Shown one piece after another: positions 36,130 to 46,333 of a stretch of DNA of 64,000 nt. This stretch comes from Roseiarcus sp963805295 (GTDB lineage Bacteria > Pseudomonadota > Alphaproteobacteria > Rhizobiales > Beijerinckiaceae), in NCBI GenBank assembly GCA_963805295.1, contig CAWDTW010000116.1, positions 62,001 to 126,000 on the forward strand, written 5' to 3'. The notes under the pieces were generated by a model. That model was not told where the DNA came from, did no database searches, and saw only the letters and a list, made by a program, of their open reading frames with translations. Made by a program: the position numbers and the translations under genes. How positions within the stretch are numbered: the first letter of the stretch is position 1; every line of letters begins with the position of its first letter.

Positions 36130-36846
36130 CCGCCGCGTTCGCGAACGAAGCGCGCGCGAGTTCCACTCGCGCGACATGTGCAGGTTCGCCAAAGCGGCTC
36201 CGCTCACTCCGGCAGCGTCTCGAACGGGTTGAGGACCCGATCGCAAACGCGCTCGAAATGGCGAGCGCTTCTCGTCAGCCGTCCGCGCCAGATCGTACTG
36301 GCTCTGCAAGTTCAGCCAGAAGGGGGCGCTGGGTCCGAGATATCGGCTGAGGCGCAGGGCGGTGTCGGGCGAGATTCCGCGCTTGCCGTTGAGGATTTCG
36401 GTGAGGCGGGCTTGATGCGGGAGCGGGATGAGGCGCAGCTCGGAGTCGAAGCGCCTGATGATGGAGAGAATCTCGACGGGTTGAGAGAGAGAACGTGGAG
36501 CAACGGGGTTGAAGCGGGAGCGAGGAGGGGGGTAGCGCAGCGCGGGGAGGGGAGAATCCTCCATGGGGAAAGACGGGCGTAAACGCCCTGTGCGGAGACG
36601 GCCCGCTGCGTCTGTCGATCGCTTGCCATCCATCTCCGGGGCAGATTGGGAGAATTCGAGGCTGGGGAGCGTCGATGATACGTTCAATCACTCTTGCTTT
36701 CGCAATCGCGTGGCTCGCGCCGCCCCGCAGCTGAGGGCGAGCGCGTTCAGCCGTCAGGCCGAGCGCGGCCATTTAGCACGGCGACCGGGACATGCGACCG
36801 GCTCGAATGCAGAGCCGTCGGAAATGGGGCGCGATTTGGCCTCGGA
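36130..36846. other. Degenerate spacer with HigA fragment
   Basis: The only coding remnant found in these 717 bases is the HigA fragment at 36205-36415. The rest gives only low-quality frames. Confidence 0.6.
36205..36415 (-). pseudogene. HigA antitoxin fragment 2
   Basis: The minus strand encodes R-L-T-E-I-L-N-G-K-R-G-I-S-P-D-T, L-S-R-Y-L-G-P-S and F-W-L-N-L-Q-S-Q-Y-D-L-A-R-T-A-D, the recognition helix and tail of HigA, but without an N-terminus. DNA similarity to the copy at 33735-33845 is very high over about 110 bases, so the two are duplicates or relatives that arrived together. Confidence 0.75.
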
Positions 36847-37897
36847 ATGATCCGCTTCGCCGAAGCAATCGAGAATTTCGGACAACGGCAATATCGCTAC
36901 GGTCTCCGCGCGCCCCCAAACACGATGTTTCCCTTCTTTCGCCTGCCCGTCCCGCTCAACCCCGCGCCGGAGGAGTTGACCTATGAAAAGCAGCGAGAGA
37001 GCATGCAGGCTTTGCTCGGCGATCTGACAAAAGTCGAGGCGACGCTCGCGCCGATGACGGCAAGCGAAACCAAGATCGTCATCGATCTCAACGCCGTCCA
37101 ATTCGACTTTCGCGGCGACGGCAAAGCCGACAGCTCGGAGACGCTGGGCTCGATATAGACGGCAATGCGGTCGAACGGCGTCCGTCCAGCGCCCAAAGAG
37201 ACCGGCCCATTCGAGGTGAAGTTCGACAACAGCGACGCATTTTGGCTTCGCGGCTACTGCCACCTCTTGTCCGCTTCACTGGAATTTGTTCTCGCCTACG
37301 ACTGGCGAAGCGCCTTCGAACGCACGGCGGGTTTGTTCTACCCGCGCGTGGCGCGCCTAAAATCGGGCAAAATCCTCACTTGGTCAGCAGAAGAGATGTT
37401 TCGGTCGAACCGGTCAGATCGCGGATTTCATCGTCTTGATCCACGAGATACGTTGGCCCTTGATGGAGCCTGCGCGTTTGCAAGCGGCGCATGGACATCT
37501 CAAGCAGGCCGTGGCGATGAGCCGGGCCAGCTGGCGATCAATCCTTGCCGAGACCACCGACGACCGAGAATGGATACCGGGCCCGCAGCAAAAGAATGGC
37601 GTCGTGACCAGCATGCCGGTCACGCAAGCCCAAGTCGACGGGTGGCTGCACGCGCTCGATGACTTCGACGCCGTGCTCGACGGGACGACGCTCGTGCCGC
37701 ATTGGCGCTTCTCCCAGGGCTTCAATTTAAAGCGGGTCTTCTTCGAGCCGCGCGACTTCGATCTCGTGCTATGGGTCGCCGGCTACAGCGCCGTGCCTTA
37801 CCTTGAAGACGGGCCGACGCTGTCAATTAGCGATTGGAACCAATGGAACCACGCGTTCAACGGCAATTTTCTCGGCTACGCCCTCTGGTTCAATTGA
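36847..37897 (+). pseudogene. Conserved protein of unknown function, frameshifted
   Basis: Three frames in succession read as one protein of about 350 residues: from ATG 36847 (M-I-R-F-A-E-A-I-E-N-F-G-Q-R-Q-Y) to K-I-V-I-D-L-N-A-V-Q-F-D-F-R, then E-V-K-F-D-N-S-D-A-F-W-L-R-G-Y-C, then I-H-E-I-R-W-P-L-M-E-P-A-R through N-F-L-G-Y-A-L-W-F-N. Frame changes fall near 37150 and 37400. A family with these blocks is recalled from alphaproteobacteria, but no function is known. The conserved Trp/His-rich segments do not resemble any enzyme motif. Confidence 0.65.
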
Positions 37898-38235
37898 TGC
37901 TTTGGCCCGAGGGTGACCGCAATCACGACGCCGATCGCAGCTGCTCCTGAATGAGTCCCGGGCGCAGCAGGACTTGGCTGGGAATCGGTGCGTCTACGCG
38001 ACGAAATTTGGCGGCGAAGTCGGCTGACAATCTTTCGACGCGTGCTCGTCGCGAGACGATAGACCCTTTCACCGCTTAAGCCGCCGACTCCACTTCTGCC
38101 CGAATTTCGCCCCGTACAGCTTCTCCGTCCGCGCCAGATCGTACTGGCTCTGCAGGTTGAGCCAGAACGCGGCGCGCCTAGCGTCGATCTGCCGCCGCGC
38201 GAACAGCCGCCGGCTCAGAAGCGCGAAGCGCTCTG
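37898..38235. other. Spacer with HigA scrap
   Basis: Apart from the HigA tail at 38069-38178 nothing coding is seen in these 338 bases. Confidence 0.6.
38069..38178 (-). pseudogene. HigA antitoxin fragment 3 (C-terminus)
   Basis: The minus strand reads A-A-F-W-L-N-L-Q-S-Q-Y-D-L-A-R-T-E-K-L-Y and ends K-W-S-R-R-L-K-R before a TGA, an intact HigA C-terminus lacking everything upstream. It is the third HigA segment in 5 kb. Confidence 0.7.
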
Positions 38236-38454
38236 ATGCTGCGCTTTTTGCTGGACACCAATCTTTGCATTCGGGTTCTGCCCTATGACGCCGCCGCGGC
38301 TTATCACGCCGCCGACATTCTCACGGCGCTCGAGGGAAGGGGGCGAACCCGGCGGCTAGCGTGTGATCGCCGGCCAATGCAGTCCGGGATCATCGTCGTC
38401 ACCGGATCGCGGGGAATGGACCTGAGGACGGGAGGCAGCCAAGACAGGGGCTGA
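38236..38454 (+). pseudogene. VapC/PIN toxin with internal deletion
   Basis: The first 15 residues, M-L-R-F-L-L-D-T-N-L-C-I-R-V-L, are a PIN-domain start. They are followed directly by P-Y-D-A-A-A-A-Y-H-A-A-D-I, a segment that normally lies some 70 residues later, and by a degenerate I-I-V-V-T-G end. The central PIN core is deleted, so this is a second dead VapC. Confidence 0.7.
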
Positions 38455-38463
38455 CGCCCCTCG

Positions 38464-39111
38464 TTACGCCGCCTTCCGCCGCGCGATCTCGGCCCGGAAC
38501 AGCGGCACCTCTTCCGCCAGCGCGGCGGCGACGCTGGGGCGCTGGCGCATGCGGTCGAGATAGGCCTTCACGTTCGGATAAGACCCGAGGTCGATCTCGG
38601 GGGTCGCCTGGGTCCAGTTCAGCACCGTCGCGAGATAGGCGTCGGCGACGCTGAATTTTTCGAGCAGGAACTCCCGGCCCGCGAGCTTGGCGTCGAGATA
38701 GGCGAGGCGGGAAGCGTATTTGGCGGCGACCCACGCCTTCACCTCCGGCGGCGTCTCGCGGCCGACCAGCGGCGCCATCAGCGCCTTGTGCAGCTCGGTT
38801 CCGACAAAACTCAGCCACTGGCGGAGTTTTGCCCGCCCCATCCGATCGGACTCGGGCGGGGCGAGTCTCGCCTCCGGAAAGGCGTCGGCCAGATATTGCA
38901 GAATGGCGCCGTTCTCGGTCAGCACAGTCCCGTCGTCGAGCCTCAGCGCCGGCACGTAGCCGAGCGGGTTGACGGCGCGATAGTCCTCTCCGGTCGCGAG
39001 CACGCGTTTCGTGTCCGGATCGACCTCGACGAGGGTGACCTTGGCGCCCGCCTCGGAAAGGGCGATTCGGCCCGACATCGAGCAGGCGAGCGGGGAAAAG
39101 AACAGCTCCAT
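38464..39111 (-). CDS. Glutathione S-transferase
   Basis: A 215-residue GST started at the ATG at 39111, behind AAGGAGG. The N-terminal thioredoxin-like domain (1-80) has M-E-L-F-F-S-P-L-A-C-S-M-S (catalytic Ser/Cys region of beta-class type), G-Y-V-P-A-L-R-L and L-T-E-N-G-A-I-L-Q-Y, the glutathione-binding S/N-G-A-I. The helical domain contains F-S-V-A-D-A-Y-L. It detoxifies electrophiles with glutathione in the cytosol. It is divergent from a TetR regulator 67 bases away, the probable controller. Confidence 0.92.
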   Translation of the reverse strand: MELFFSPLACSMSGRIALSEAGAKVTLVEVDPDTKRVLATGEDYRAVNPLGYVPALRLDDGTVLTENGAILQYLADAFPEARLAPPESDRMGRAKLRQWLSFVGTELHKALMAPLVGRETPPEVKAWVAAKYASRLAYLDAKLAGREFLLEKFSVADAYLATVLNWTQATPEIDLGSYPNVKAYLDRMRQRPSVAAALAEEVPLFRAEIARRKAA

Positions 39112-39178
39112 GCGATCCTCCTTGGCAATTTGTGTACTCTTTCGCATATAATGGTTCCTGTCAAGAGTTTTATCCGAA

Positions 39179-39880
39179 ATGGTACAAAAATCACCGCGCT
39201 CGCAGCCCGCGCCCCCGCAGCCGAAGAATCCGCCGCGCCGCCGCGGCCGTCCGCGCGCCTTCGAACCCGACGCAGCCTTGGCCCGGGCGATGGACGTCTT
39301 CTGGACGGAGGGGTTCGCCGCGACCTCGCTCGACGAGCTCAGCGCTGCGATGGGGCTCAACCGCCCGAGCCTCTACGGCGCCTTCGGCGACAAGCGGGCG
39401 CTCTATATCCAGGCCTATCGCCGCTATCGCGAGCATGTGCGGGAGACGTTCGCGCCGCTCTTCGCCGGGCCGGCGCCGCTCGGCGACAAGCTTCGCCGCA
39501 TCTTTATTGCCGCGCTCGATCTTTATTTGAGCGGCGAGGAGGGCCCGCGCGGCTGCTTCACCGTGCTCAGCGCCTCCTCCGACGCGATCGCCGACCCGGA
39601 GATTCGGGCGATGGTCGCCGAGGCGATCGAAAACAGCGACCGCGCCTTCGAGCGGCTCTTCGCGGCCGCGCGCGGAGCGGGCGAACTGCCCGCAGGCGCC
39701 GACCCCAAACGGCTCGCGCGCATGGCCTCGGCGACGGTCCACACGCTCTCGATCCGCGCCCGCGCCCGCGTCCCGCCCGCCGAGATTTTGCCGATCGTCG
39801 AGGACGCGGTCGCGACGATCTGCGGGCCGAGGCGGAAGACGGCGCGAGACGCGACGGAGAAGCGCGGAACGGTTGAGTAA
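39179..39880 (+). CDS. TetR/AcrR-family transcriptional regulator
   Basis: A 233-residue repressor. The HTH lies at about 30-75 (A-L-A-R-A-M-D-V-F-W-T-E-G-F-A-A-T-S-L-D-E-L and G-L-N-R-P-S-L-Y-G-A-F-G-D-K), and the C-terminal ligand domain includes G-P-R-G-C-F-T-V. Pro/Arg-rich residues precede the HTH. It is divergent from the GST gene and probably regulates it and itself; half-sites like ggtacaaaa and tttgtgtact flank the gap, but no clear palindrome was found. Its last 36 codons have a degenerate copy at 55460-55570. Confidence 0.9.
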   Translation: MVQKSPRSQPAPPQPKNPPRRRGRPRAFEPDAALARAMDVFWTEGFAATSLDELSAAMGLNRPSLYGAFGDKRALYIQAYRRYREHVRETFAPLFAGPAPLGDKLRRIFIAALDLYLSGEEGPRGCFTVLSASSDAIADPEIRAMVAEAIENSDRAFERLFAAARGAGELPAGADPKRLARMASATVHTLSIRARARVPPAEILPIVEDAVATICGPRRKTARDATEKRGTVE

Positions 39881-39936
39881 AGTCTCGTTCGATCCCCTCA
39901 TGGCGGCGCAGCAGTCCAGGTGGAAGCCGCAGGGCG

Positions 39937-41602
39937 TTACGCTGGCACGGGCGCGGCGCGGTCTGGCGCGTTGGGCTGCGCTGGCGGCGTGCGCAGGAGC
40001 AGCATCAGGAGCAGCATGCCGATGACCGCGAAGCCGATGATCATGAAGCCGTCGATATAGGCCAGCACGTTGGCCTGGATCTGAACCGAATGGGCGAGGA
40101 GCGCGGTCGCGCGCGCATCGGCGTCCGGCGGGCCGACCGAGCGCCCGGCCACCGCCCGGGCGTAGTCCTGCAGCCGGTCGCCGGTGATCAGCGAGCCCGT
40201 CGCGACGTGGAGCCCGATGAGATTCGAGTGCACCTGCTCGCGCACCCTGATGATGGTTTGGACGAAGGCCGCGCCGATTTCCGCCCCGAACAGGCGCCCG
40301 GTCTGCAGCACCGCGCCAAAGGTGAGGACCTGACTCGGGTCCAGGTGCTGCAGGTTGAGCCAAACCAATGACGTCAGCCCGATCGACTGGCCGAACGCCT
40401 GGACGATCTGCGAGGGCAGGAAGTCGGCGCCGATCCATTGGTCGGTGAGCTGAGCCGCCATGAAGCAGGCGACGCCGATGAGGGCGAAGCCCACGGCGGT
40501 CAGGAACCGGGGGTCGATGAAGCGAAGCATCCTGGCCGTGAGCGGCGCCAGCAAGAATTGCGGCAGCGCAATCCACACCAGCACGCTGCCGACTTCCATC
40601 GCCCGGTAACCTTGGACCGTCGTCAGGTACTGCGGGATGATGTACGAAGTGGACAGAATGGAGAAGCGGAAGAAGGCGATGAAGAGGAAAAGCAGCGGGA
40701 AGTTGCCGCTGCGCCGCGAAGCGCAGATCGACCCAGGGCCGGTGATGGGTGAGCTCCTGCACGACGAAGGCGGCGAGCAGGAGCCCTCCGCCGAGCAGCA
40801 GCCCGCAGATCAATCCCGAATTCAGCCAGTCGAGCCGGTTGCCCTGGTCCAGCGCGGCGTAGAGCAGGCTGAATCCGACGCCCGCATAGACGATACCTGA
40901 CCAGTCCGCGGTTTTGAGCAGCGCGCGGTTGATCGGCTGGCGCGGCATGCCGAAATGGACGCAGACCAGCATCAGCGGCGCCAGCAAGGCCGTGTCCCAG
41001 AATATCCACTTCCACGACCAGTAATCGCTGAACCAGCCCTCGATCGAGGCGGCGATATTGAGCGACAGTTCCAGGTTCAACACATAGGCTGCGACGCCGT
41101 AGACCACGAGCCGGGGCGGCAGGTTCTGCGCCACGAAACCAAGAGTGAGCGGGATGAAAGTGCCCGAGGCGAGGCCGCTGACCATCTGGAACGCCAGGAC
41201 GAAGCGCAGGTCGGGCGAGAACGGCAGGAGGAAGTTTGAGACCGCGAAGACGGCACTGCCGATAACCAGCAACCGCCGCGGGCCGAACACCATGCCGAGC
41301 CAGACCGAGACCGGCCCCATCAGCATTTGGCCGACAGTAAAGGCGGTGGGGATCCACGCGCCCTCGTCGAAGCCGGCATGAACGGCGCCGCGGACGTCGG
41401 CGAGGCCGAAAGTCGTGATGCGGCTGTCGAGCGTCGATATGACCGCGCCCAGGAGCACGGCGAGGATGCCGATGAAGGGGCGGGTCGCGATGACCGGGCG
41501 ATGTTGCGCCGCCCGATCGGCCGGGGAACAGAGGGTATGGCCGACGGCGCGGAGGGCGATGTTGGGGGCCGTCGCCTCGGCGCTGATCGGTGACGCGCTC
41601 AC
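39937..41602 (-). pseudogene. DHA2-family (EmrB/QacA) efflux transporter, frameshifted
   Basis: Two frames together make a 14-helix major-facilitator drug/H+ antiporter of about 550 residues. The first runs from ATG 41602 (I-G-I-L-A-V-L-L-G-A-V-I-S-T-L-D) to W-V-D-L-R-F; the second resumes with R-R-S-G-N-F-P-L-L-F-L-F-I and continues to 39937. One extra base near 40715 accounts for the shift; everything else is well conserved, including motif C-like G-x-x-x-G-P in helix 5. It overlaps the HlyD gene by four bases and forms an EmrAB-type pump with it. Confidence 0.85.
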
Positions 41603-42781
41603 GGCGCCCCCTTGCCGGAGTCGGCGACGGCGCCGGGCGGGACGGAGCTTGTGTCGATGGTTGCGATCACCGACATGCCCGGCCGCAAGAGGTCGCCGAG
41701 CCGCGGATCGGGTTCGAGCGTGATCTTGACCGGGATGCGCTGCACCACCTTGGTGAAGTTCCCGGTGGCGTTGTCGGGCGGCAACAAGGCGAATTGCGCG
41801 CCCGAAGCCGGCGACCAGCTGTCGACCCGGCCGTGCAGAACCACGCCCGGGAAGGCGTCAACCGTGACGCGCGCCGTCTGGCCGACGCGGACGTTCGTCA
41901 TCTGCGTCTCCTTGTAGTTGGCGATGACCCAGAATCTTGGGAAGCGGCGCCAGCCAGATCACCTGTGTTCCGACGCTGAGGTACTGACCGCGCTGGACCA
42001 ATCGCTGGCCGAGCATGCCGTCGACCGGGGCGACGATGCGGGTGTAGCCGAGGTTGATCTTCGCGAGATCCCGCGCCGCCTGTCGCGCGCCAAGAGTTGC
42101 GCGGGCCTGCGTTGCCTGGCTATCGAGCACCTTGAGCTGCTGGCGCTGTTGCTCGAGCTCCGCCCGGTCGTGCGCGAGCGTGGCCTTGGCGCGCTTTTCA
42201 TTGTCGACCGCCTGCTCGACGAGCTGACGCGTCCCGGCGAGGCCTCCGGCAAGCAGCGTCTGCTGACGAACCGCCTCCAGTTCATAGCGCGTCACATCCG
42301 CCTCGGCCCCCTCGATTGTCGCCTCCGCCTCCCTGATCACTGCCGCCTGCAAGAGCCTCTGCTGGTCGATGGTTTGGATCGCCGCCTGGGCGTCGGCGAC
42401 ATTCGCCTCGGCCTGCTCCAGCTCGGCGCGGTAATCGTCGTCGTCGATTTGAACAAGCAGGTCGCCGGCTTTGACCTTCTGGAAGTCTCGCACGGGGATG
42501 TCGCGGACATAGCCCGGAACCTTGGCGGCGAGCGGGGTCAGATCGGCGTGCAGGTAGGCGTCGTCCGTGGTTTGCAGGACGGCCGATCCCACCCACCAGT
42601 CCCATTCGTTGGCGACGAATGCTATGAGGCCTCCGACCAGAACCAGGGCGAACAGTCTGAAGGCGACGCCAACCCATCGGGAGGTTCGCGCGGGCGCGAA
42701 CGGATGATGAGGCGCATTAGCCGCGGCGCCGCCGGCTTCGGTGGCGGGGGGCTTCTCCTGTTCAGCGGGCCGGTCGTCCAT
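41599..42781 (-). pseudogene. HlyD/EmrA-family membrane-fusion protein, frameshifted
   Basis: A membrane-fusion protein with one N-terminal helix (about 38-58), a biotinyl-lipoyl half (V-P-G-Y-V-R-D-I-P-V and L-L-V-Q-I-D-D-D-D-Y), a long coiled coil (about 110-210) and the R-I-V-A-P-V-D-G-M-L-G hinge. The frame is lost after W-L-A-P-L-P-K; deleting one T at about 41935 restores P-K-F-W-V-I-A-N-Y-K-E-T-Q-M-T, and the rest follows in the other frame to 41599. It should link the inner-membrane EmrB to a TolC-type channel. It is the first gene of the two-gene efflux operon. Confidence 0.85.
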
Positions 42782-43351
42782 GGCCCCGCAACTCCGATGT
42801 TCAGCGCGCGAACGGCATTCTCATAATATGCCTTCCGTCTCGGTCCTCAAGGCGCAGCAGGAGAGGTCCTGGAGAGACTCGGTCCGCCGCCCTTGTGGAG
42901 CGCTTCGGTGTGCGCCCCCGGGAGGAGAGAGCGACGAAGCCACTCTCTCATAAAGCCCGCCCCGGCGCGGAACCGTCAAGAGGCGTCGTGCAGCGCCTTC
43001 TGGAACGTCCTTCGAGGCGGCTTCGCGGCGTCTCAGGACGAGGACACAGGCTTTCGGGTCAGGCTCTGAAGGCGAAGTCCCGCTCCCCAAAGGCGCGGCT
43101 TACTCCCGGCCGAGCGAGATGCGTCGCCCATGCCAAAAAGCCGAGGCGCCGGCGCCGAGCGGATGGCGCGCCGCCTGGGGCGTGGCCGCACTGACAGCCT
43201 GGCCGATAAAGCCGATCGCTTCGGCGAGCGGTGCGGACGGCTCCGCGATCCCGAGTGCGGCCAGCCGAACGGCAAACATTGACAATAGAGTCTTCGGCAA
43301 TAGAGTCCTCCCAATGCTGCCATGCCCGTCGACCATACCCGTGAGATCGTC
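42782..43351. other. Divergent spacer between efflux operon and LysR
   Basis: No gene is called. A REP-like unit (gtccttcgaggcggcttcgcggcgtctcaggacgagg split across 43009-43045) lies mid-spacer. Promoters for both flanking operons should be here; none was defined. Confidence 0.5.
43009..43045. repeat. REP-like palindromic unit
   Basis: The unit gtccttcgag...ctcaggacga flanks a short GC-rich stem, the same architecture as 11277-11326 and a common dispersed palindrome in related genomes. Confidence 0.55.
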
Positions 43352-44254
43352 ATGGAAATTCACCAGGTTCGTTATTTCCTCGCACTGGCCGAGCTGAATT
43401 TCACGCGCGCAAGCGAGAAGTGCAATGTGACGCAACCCTCTTTGTCGCGCGCTATCAAGCTTCTCGAAGAGGAGCTCGGAGGGCTCCTTTTTAGCCGCGA
43501 GCGCGAATCGACACATCTCACCGATCTTGGCCACATGGTCCGCCCACACCTTCAATCGGTTTACGATCACTTGAGGTTGGTGAGACACCTGTCTCAGGAG
43601 TTCGTGAGAAAGTGGCCACTCAAACTGGGGATCATGAGCACGATTTCGCCTGACGAGATTGTCGATCTCATCGCCAATATTCGAACCCGCCATCCGGAAG
43701 TGGAGCTGAGACTTTGCGATGCGAATGCAAAGGATTTGCGCGCGCGTCTTTCAGCTGGCGATCTCGAGGTCGCCATCTACGCTTTACCGGGCGCGGAACC
43801 CGACGAGCGCATTCATTCGATTCCGCTCTTTCGCGAGCAGATGGTTCTCGCCGTTCACCGCGACCATCGTCTCGTCAAAACGGGCGCATTCCCCGTTCGA
43901 GAGATGAATGGCGAGAACTATATCCACCGCATTCACTGCGAGTTCGCTGGTTATGCCGACCACATTCTCCAGCAGAAAGGGGTTACCTGCAAACCCGTCT
44001 ATTGGAGCGAGCGCGACGACTGGGCCTTGGCTATGGTCGCCGCCGGCTTGGGATTTGCATTCATGCCTGCAAACTCAGTCAAACACCCCGGCGTGGTGGG
44101 TTTGCCGGTCGTCGAGCCCGAATTTTGGCGACAGGTAAGCCTTGTGAGCGTGAGAGGGCGTCGCTGTTCGCCAGGGGTCGGCTCGCTGGTGCGCGAGGCG
44201 ATGCGGAAGACGTGGTTCGGCAAACAACCGAAGCCCGCATACATTGCTGCCTGA
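43352..44254 (+). CDS. LysR-family transcriptional regulator
   Basis: A 300-residue LysR regulator from the ATG at 43352 (M-E-I-H-Q-V-R-Y-F-L-A-L-A-E), which begins exactly where the winged HTH begins; an ATG ten codons upstream is possible. The HTH covers about 1-60 (N-F-T-R-A-S-E-K-C-N-V-T-Q-P-S-L-S-R-A-I), followed by the two-lobed periplasmic-binding-like effector domain. Ligand unknown. Its neighbours, a broken efflux operon upstream and a MOSC-reductase downstream, are both candidate targets; LysR genes usually control the divergent neighbour. Confidence 0.92.
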   Translation: MEIHQVRYFLALAELNFTRASEKCNVTQPSLSRAIKLLEEELGGLLFSRERESTHLTDLGHMVRPHLQSVYDHLRLVRHLSQEFVRKWPLKLGIMSTISPDEIVDLIANIRTRHPEVELRLCDANAKDLRARLSAGDLEVAIYALPGAEPDERIHSIPLFREQMVLAVHRDHRLVKTGAFPVREMNGENYIHRIHCEFAGYADHILQQKGVTCKPVYWSERDDWALAMVAAGLGFAFMPANSVKHPGVVGLPVVEPEFWRQVSLVSVRGRRCSPGVGSLVREAMRKTWFGKQPKPAYIAA

Positions 44255-44596
44255 ATTGATTGAGCGATGAAATGGCTGAGATCGACGCAAGGCGGTCATT
44301 GCTGAACGGAATTGTGGCCGTCTCGGATGTTGGGAATCCAGTCATTCGAAAGGCTAGTCTTCCGTGGGCGGCGCCGTATTTCGCCGCCCGTGAAGCGAGC
44401 CCTTTCGGGCTACTCGAGCCCGGCGGCGCGCAGCCCTTAGATATAGATCGCACGGTTATGCGCATTGACGCAGCGGCGGCGGAGGGGCGTTGTCGCGTTG
44501 GAAGCTCCAGCTGTGGTACGTTTCGCGTTATCTGGGATGTTGCAGATCAAGGCTTCCCATGCCGCGTCAACTGACGAACCAGGGGCACGCCCGCCG
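44255..44596. other. Intergenic, no credible gene
   Basis: A 104-codon frame (44260-44574) has no recognisable motif, no ribosome site and a composition like noise; it is not called. The promoter of the MOSC-reductase gene may lie here. Confidence 0.45.
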
Positions 44597-46333
44597 ATGA
44601 AGGTCATCTCAGTCAATCTGGGGCTTCCCCGTACGGTGCAATGGAAGGGCAAGACTGTTTCGACCGCGATCTTCAAGACGCCTGTTTCCGATCGGATCAC
44701 CTTGCGGCTCCTCAACTTCGACGGAGATCGTCAGGCTGACCTGTCGGTGCATGGCGGCCAGGACAAAGCAGTCTACGCTTACCCGGCGGAATACTACGAG
44801 TTTTGGCATCGCGAGTTTCCGGATACGGCGTTGCCGTGGGGCATGTTCGGCGAGAATCTCACGACCGAAGGCCTGCGGGAGGACGGCCTGCAGGTTGGCG
44901 ACCGGCTTCGCATCGGCACCGCTGAGGTCGTCGTCACGCAGCCGCGAATGCCATGCTTCAAGCTTGGCCTGAGGTTTGGTCGCGACGATATCGTCAAGCG
45001 ATTTCTCGCCAGCGGCCATACCGGTTTCTATTTCAGGGTGATCACCGAGGGCGAGGTCCAGGTGGGAGACCCGATTGTTCTCGTCGAACGGACCGCAGGC
45101 TCTGTGGCGGTCTCGGAGATCACGCGGCTCTATGCCCGCGACAAGGACGATCTGGAGGGGCTGAGGCGCATCGCGGATGTTGCGACCCTGCCCGGCGACT
45201 GGCGGGACTACTTCAAGGAACAGATCGACCGGGTCGCTGCGCGCCCCCAACGACGCCCCGCCCAGACTCCCTCATGGGCGGGCTTCCGCTCCTTCACCCT
45301 GCGAGAAAAAGTGCGCGAGGGCGACAACGTCTCCTCGTTCCGCTTCGTGCCCGAGGACGGACGACCGTTGCCGTCCTATCTTCCGGGCCAATACTTGACC
45401 GTTCGACTGTACATTCCGGGTGTCGAGCGGCCCGTCGTGCGTTCCTATTCATTGTCGGACACTGCCCGGACCGACCACTACCGCCTCACGATCAAGCGGA
45501 TCGCACAGCGTGCGGAGGAACTGCGCGCCGCGTCCGGCCTCGTATCGACCTACTTCCATGACCAGCTCGCGGTCGGCGACCGAATCGAGGCGAAAGCGCC
45601 GGCGGGCACGTTCACCGTCGACGTGAGGCAGCACGACCGGCCTCTGGTCCTGATCGGCGGGGGTATCGGCCTCACCCCGCTGCTCAGCATGCTCAACAGC
45701 ATCGTGGCGGCGGAGTCACCGCGAGAAACGTGGCTACTGTACGGCGTTCGCGATGATCGAGAGCACATTATGCGGGCGCACCTGGAGAGCATCGCCCGGG
45801 CCCACCTGAACGTCCACCTGCACGTCTTCTATTCGCGGCCGGCCAGGGAGATAGACGGCGCGGACATCCACATCGGACGGATCGATCTGGGCGCCATGCA
45901 GCAGCTGATACCGCCGAAGACATATGATTTCTATGTCTGCGGGCCGCCGGCGATGATGGACTCCGTCACTCGAGGCCTCGAAGCCTGGGGTGTTCCGGTC
46001 GACCGCGTACACACGGAGGCCTTCGGCCCGGCATCGGTTAGGCAAGCCGTTCGCGGACCCGCGGCTCAGCCCGACTGCGGCGTCGATGTGACATTCGCCC
46101 GCTCCGGCGTGACTGCCCAATGGAGCCGCTGCGAGTTGCCGCTGCTCGAGCTGGCCGAGGAACATTCGTTGGCAATTGACTTTGGCTGCAGGGCGGGAAG
46201 CTGCGGCACCTGCGTGACGCGAGTCCTCTCCGGCGCCGTGCGCTACTTGCATCAGCCCAACGCGCCGCTCGAGGCCGCCGAGGTCCTCCCGTGCATCGCC
46301 GTGCCGGCCGAGCCGCTTACGCTCGATGCGTGA
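44597..46333 (+). CDS. MOSC-domain / ferredoxin-NAD(P)H reductase / 2Fe-2S ferredoxin fusion
   Basis: A 578-residue three-part protein. Residues 1-220 form a MOSC domain (YiiM type: S-V-H-G-G-Q-D-K-A-V-Y-A-Y-P and M-F-G-E-N-L-T-T-E-G with the conserved C in R-M-P-C-F-K-L), which handles Mo-cofactor or sulfur chemistry. Residues about 230-470 are an FAD/NAD(P)H reductase (R-S-Y-S-L-S for flavin, G-G-G-I-G-L-T-P for nucleotide). The C-terminus is a plant-type 2Fe-2S ferredoxin with C-R-A-G-S-C-G-T-C and a later Cys in V-L-P-C. YiiM-type MOSC proteins reduce N-hydroxylated bases such as 6-hydroxylaminopurine with a separate reductase, so a self-contained version is plausible. The start is the ATG before M-K-V-I-S-V-N. 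Confidence 0.9.
   Translation: MKVISVNLGLPRTVQWKGKTVSTAIFKTPVSDRITLRLLNFDGDRQADLSVHGGQDKAVYAYPAEYYEFWHREFPDTALPWGMFGENLTTEGLREDGLQVGDRLRIGTAEVVVTQPRMPCFKLGLRFGRDDIVKRFLASGHTGFYFRVITEGEVQVGDPIVLVERTAGSVAVSEITRLYARDKDDLEGLRRIADVATLPGDWRDYFKEQIDRVAARPQRRPAQTPSWAGFRSFTLREKVREGDNVSSFRFVPEDGRPLPSYLPGQYLTVRLYIPGVERPVVRSYSLSDTARTDHYRLTIKRIAQRAEELRAASGLVSTYFHDQLAVGDRIEAKAPAGTFTVDVRQHDRPLVLIGGGIGLTPLLSMLNSIVAAESPRETWLLYGVRDDREHIMRAHLESIARAHLNVHLHVFYSRPAREIDGADIHIGRIDLGAMQQLIPPKTYDFYVCGPPAMMDSVTRGLEAWGVPVDRVHTEAFGPASVRQAVRGPAAQPDCGVDVTFARSGVTAQWSRCELPLLELAEEHSLAIDFGCRAGSCGTCVTRVLSGAVRYLHQPNAPLEAAEVLPCIAVPAEPLTLDA

Noticed and set aside
44260..44574. A 104-codon frame between LysR and the MOSC fusion
   Set aside because: No motif, no ribosome site and composition no better than the alternative frames.
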